Positions 31,921 to 34,322 of a stretch of DNA of 34,322 bases are shown here, piece by piece. The first letter of the stretch is position 1; each line of letters begins with the position of its first letter. A program made the translations under genes and the position numbers. The DNA lies in the NCBI GenBank assembly GCA_023700885.1, contig JAMPYA010000003.1, positions 1 to 34,322 of the forward strand, read 5' to 3'. Origin of the DNA: Flavobacteriaceae bacterium (GTDB taxonomy: Bacteria > Bacteroidota > Bacteroidia > Flavobacteriales > Flavobacteriaceae). The notes beneath the pieces are model-generated. The model was not told the DNA's origin. It saw only the letters and a list, made by a program, of their open reading frames with translations, and did no database searches.

Positions 31921-34322
31921 TTAACGTTTTATATACACCCATCCTGATTGTGGTTTCTTAACTCCATCATTAAAATATATCACATAAAAATAAGTTGCAG
32001 ATGGAAGTCCATTATTCTTACTTATAGCTCCTTTTTTATTAGGCAATCCATCCCACCAAGGTGGTTCGTTCATCGTGTTTCCGTTATGTTGATAATCATA
32101 TAATAAATTACCCCAACGATTGAATATTTCTAATTTGAAGTTGGGATATTTACTCACCAAACCAAGTATTTCAAAGGTATCATTAACACCATCTCCATCT
32201 GGTGAAAATCCTTCTGGAATAAATAATTTACAAATGAAAGAATCTAAATAATTTGAAATACCATTAAAATCACAATCATCATTTGTAAGATCACCATCAT
32301 TATTATCATCTTCATTAATAGTTAATATTCCATCTCCATCATCATCAGTATCTAAATAATTTGGAATACCATCGTTATCTGTATCATCATTCATAGGATT
32401 TCCATCATTATTCACATCTTCATCTTTTGTTAGAATGCTATCATTATCATCATCTGTATCTCTAAAGTTAACTTCAGAATCACCATCGGTATTTCTTAGA
32501 TTAATTAACGGATTGTTAATTTTTCCGTTAGCATCTATATATCCTCCAGTTGAATCTACCGCATCGTCTAAACCATTTTTATCAACATCATTCCCACTTA
32601 AAATTAGACCTGATTCATTGCTGTCAGAAACCATATCATTATCAGAATCTAAATCTAAATAATCAGGCAAGCCAGATAAATCTGTATTTACGGGTGTTAA
32701 ACCATTTCCTGCGCCAGGTGTAGTTTCATAAGCATCGACTAAACCATTTTTATCAGCATCAACACCTAAAGGAGCTTTATAGCTTGATGTTGTTTGCGCT
32801 TCTATATTATCTGGAATTCCATCTCCATCAGAATCCAAATCTAAATAATTTGGAATTCCATCTCCATCAAAATCTCCCGTTCCTTCAATTATATCTAAGA
32901 TGCCATCATTATCATCATCTATATCAATACTATTTGGAACTCCATCTTTATCAGTATCTAATAAAACTATAATAGTAATAACTTGAGTAACCGTAAAAGT
33001 ACCATCAGTTACAGATATTGTTATATTATCCGAACCTAAATAACCGCTATTTGGGATATATGTCCATACTCCAGTTGATGAATTTATACTTACGGTACCG
33101 TTTGTAGGAGTTGTAACTATTGAATAAGTTAACGTATTTCCATCAACATCGTTTGCGACAAGCGTTGCTACCAAAGTAACATTCATAGTTGTATTTGCTG
33201 TTGGTGGTGATGTGATAACTGGCGAATCGTTTACCGGACTTACTGTTATATTTATTGTCTGTAGTGCAATTCCTCCTGCTCCGTCTGATACCGATACTAC
33301 AAAACTATCTGTTCCGTTGTAATTGGCATTTGGTGTATAAGTCCAAAATCCAGTTGTTGGGTTTATAACTACTGAACCATTGGTTGGATTGGTACTTATT
33401 GAAAAAGTAAAAGTGCTACTGTCTATATCTGTAACGGTTACTGTATTTGAATAAGGTGTGTCCTCTGGTGTTGTATAGGTATTTGATGAGGTTATAACCG
33501 GTACATCGTTTACTGGTGTTACTGTTATGCTAATTACCTGATTTACAACTCCTCCATTGCCATCTGATACCGTTACTGTAAAACTATCTGAACCGTTATA
33601 GTTTGCATTTGGTGTGTAGGTCCAATCGCCTGTGGTTGTATTAAATGTTAACAAACCATTGGTTGTGGTAGATGTTACCGTATAACTTAACACATCTAAA
33701 TCTACATCACTCGCTACAAATGTTGCCGAAAGTGTAGTGTCTTCAGCTGTTGAATAACTATTTAATGAGGTAATAACCGGTACATCGTTTACTGGCGTTA
33801 CTGTTATACTGATTACCTGAGTTACAACTCCTCCATTGCCATCTGATACTTCAACTGTAAAACTATCGGAGCCATTGTAGTTTGCATTTGGGGTGTAAGT
33901 CCAATCGCCTGTGGTTGGGTTTATAACAACTGAACCATTTGTAGGATTTGTGCTTATTGAAAATGCAAAGGTGCTACTATCTATATCGGTAACTGTTACT
34001 GTATTAGAATACGGGGTGTCCTCTGGTGTTGTTATCGTCGCAAGTGAAGTTATTACAGGAAAATCGTTAACAGGTGTTACTGTTATGCTAATTACTTGAG
34101 TTACGATTCCTCCATTACCATCAGATACTTCAACTGTAAAACTATCTGAACCATTGTAGTTAGCATTTGGTGTGTAAGTCCAATTACCTGTGGTTGTATT
34201 AAATGTTAATAAGCCATTGGTTGTGGTAGATGTTACGGTATAGGTTAACACATCCGAATCTGCATCCGTAGCTACAAATGTTGCCGAAAGTGAAATGTCT
34301 TCAGCTGTTGAATAACTATTTA
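31921..34322 (-). CDS. T9SS-exported repeat adhesin with type B C-terminal domain (3' part, runs off the right edge)
   Basis: The frame is open to the window edge, so at least 799 residues are present and the N-terminus is missing; the apparent start at 34251 is a GTG inside a repeat. In order: five cadherin/Ig-like units of about 93 residues (each ending VNDxPVITS at the junction), a stretch of Asp-rich thrombospondin type 3-like calcium-binding repeats (about 32236-32960, for example DGDGIPNYLDLDSDGDGIPD), and a C-terminal sorting domain (31924-32226) that starts IPEGFSPDGDGVNDTFEI and includes LEIFNRWGNLLYDY. The last is the type B (CHU_C, gliding-associated) signal for export by the T9SS. 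The protein is probably a surface adhesin like SprB, displayed by the neighbouring PorP/SprF. Its target is unknown. Confidence 0.93.
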   Translation of the reverse strand, partial: NSYSTAEDISLSATFVATDADSDVLTYTVTSTTTNGLLTFNTTTGNWTYTPNANYNGSDSFTVEVSDGNGGIVTQVISITVTPVNDFPVITSLATITTPEDTPYSNTVTVTDIDSSTFAFSISTNPTNGSVVINPTTGDWTYTPNANYNGSDSFTVEVSDGNGGVVTQVISITVTPVNDVPVITSLNSYSTAEDTTLSATFVASDVDLDVLSYTVTSTTTNGLLTFNTTTGDWTYTPNANYNGSDSFTVTVSDGNGGVVNQVISITVTPVNDVPVITSSNTYTTPEDTPYSNTVTVTDIDSSTFTFSISTNPTNGSVVINPTTGFWTYTPNANYNGTDSFVVSVSDGAGGIALQTINITVSPVNDSPVITSPPTANTTMNVTLVATLVANDVDGNTLTYSIVTTPTNGTVSINSSTGVWTYIPNSGYLGSDNITISVTDGTFTVTQVITIIVLLDTDKDGVPNSIDIDDDNDGILDIIEGTGDFDGDGIPNYLDLDSDGDGIPDNIEAQTTSSYKAPLGVDADKNGLVDAYETTPGAGNGLTPVNTDLSGLPDYLDLDSDNDMVSDSNESGLILSGNDVDKNGLDDAVDSTGGYIDANGKINNPLINLRNTDGDSEVNFRDTDDDNDSILTKDEDVNNDGNPMNDDTDNDGIPNYLDTDDDGDGILTINEDDNNDGDLTNDDCDFNGISNYLDSFICKLFIPEGFSPDGDGVNDTFEILGLVSKYPNFKLEIFNRWGNLLYDYQHNGNTMNEPPWWDGLPNKKGAISKNNGLPSATYFYVIYFNDGVKKPQSGWVYIKR
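33226..34322 (-). repeat. Tandem 279-bp repeats in the adhesin, alternating types A and B
   Basis: Units lie at 34063-34322 (A, cut by the edge), 33784-34062 (B), 33505-33783 (A) and 33226-33504 (B), each full unit exactly 93 codons. A more diverged fifth unit occupies about 32956-33225. Type A starts with STAED and TSTTTNGLLTFNTTTG; type B with TPEDTPYSNTVTVTDIDSS and STNPTNGSVVINPTTG. The second halves (WTYTPNANYNGSDSF, then SDGNGG) are almost the same in both types. Confidence 0.9.

Noticed and set aside
32435..32662. Plus-strand open frames opposite the Asp-rich calcium-binding repeats
   Set aside because: They are low-complexity antisense shadows of the repeated Asp codons (ATC/ATT on the other strand).
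33226..34322. CRISPR-like or satellite repeats at the right end
   Set aside because: The repeats are 279 bp, in frame and encode well-formed cadherin/Ig-like units, so they are protein repeats.

Overview
The window is an ordinary, gene-dense, AT-rich stretch of chromosome from a member of the Bacteroidota, almost certainly family Flavobacteriaceae. The evidence is sprA, gldD and gldE (gliding motility and type IX secretion), a type B T9SS sorting domain beside a PorP/SprF protein, bL21 with a Lys/Ala-rich tail, the local orders mutY-ssb-gldE-gldD and maeB-ruvA-sprA, and many promoter -7 boxes of the flavobacterial form TANNTTTG. I see no phage, transposon, CRISPR array, tRNA or rRNA. Both edge genes, sprA on the left and a repeat-rich adhesin on the right, are cut by the window.

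Layout. 1-6004 (minus): maeB, ruvA and the N-terminal 1035 codons of sprA. 6070-9770 (minus): queG, a Crp/Fnr regulator, waaA, rpmA and rplU (transcribed from right to left). 9948-13337 (plus): two M16 peptidase-family proteins, one with and one without the zinc motif. 13373-14248 (minus): an EamA permease. 14474-14653 (plus): an unlisted 59-residue acidic lipoprotein with its own promoter and terminator. 14744-18190 (minus): mutY-ssb-gldE-gldD. 18320-20408 (plus): an HU-like protein, an unlisted 30-residue very basic protein and an RNase E/G-family gene with a strongly folded leader. 20468-29125 (minus): ileS, a TraR/DksA-like gene, lspA, uvrC and a patatin-barrel protein. 29418-34322 (minus): a T9SS adhesin, a PorP/SprF protein and an OmpA-family protein.

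How the genes fit together. The motility and secretion genes (sprA, gldE, gldD, and the adhesin-PorP-OmpA set) lie in transcription units shared with DNA repair and central metabolism rather than in one cluster. lspA and waaA add envelope functions (lipoprotein maturation, lipid A-Kdo).

I found no clearly new multi-gene system. The best leads are small: a folded leader before the RNase gene, two tiny genes, a possible self-operator for the Crp/Fnr regulator, TTG starts in three envelope genes, a GXHH active-site motif in IleRS that points to mupirocin hyper-resistance, and alternating mosaic repeats in the adhesin. All promoters and starts are predictions from reading the sequence; no alignment or search was run.
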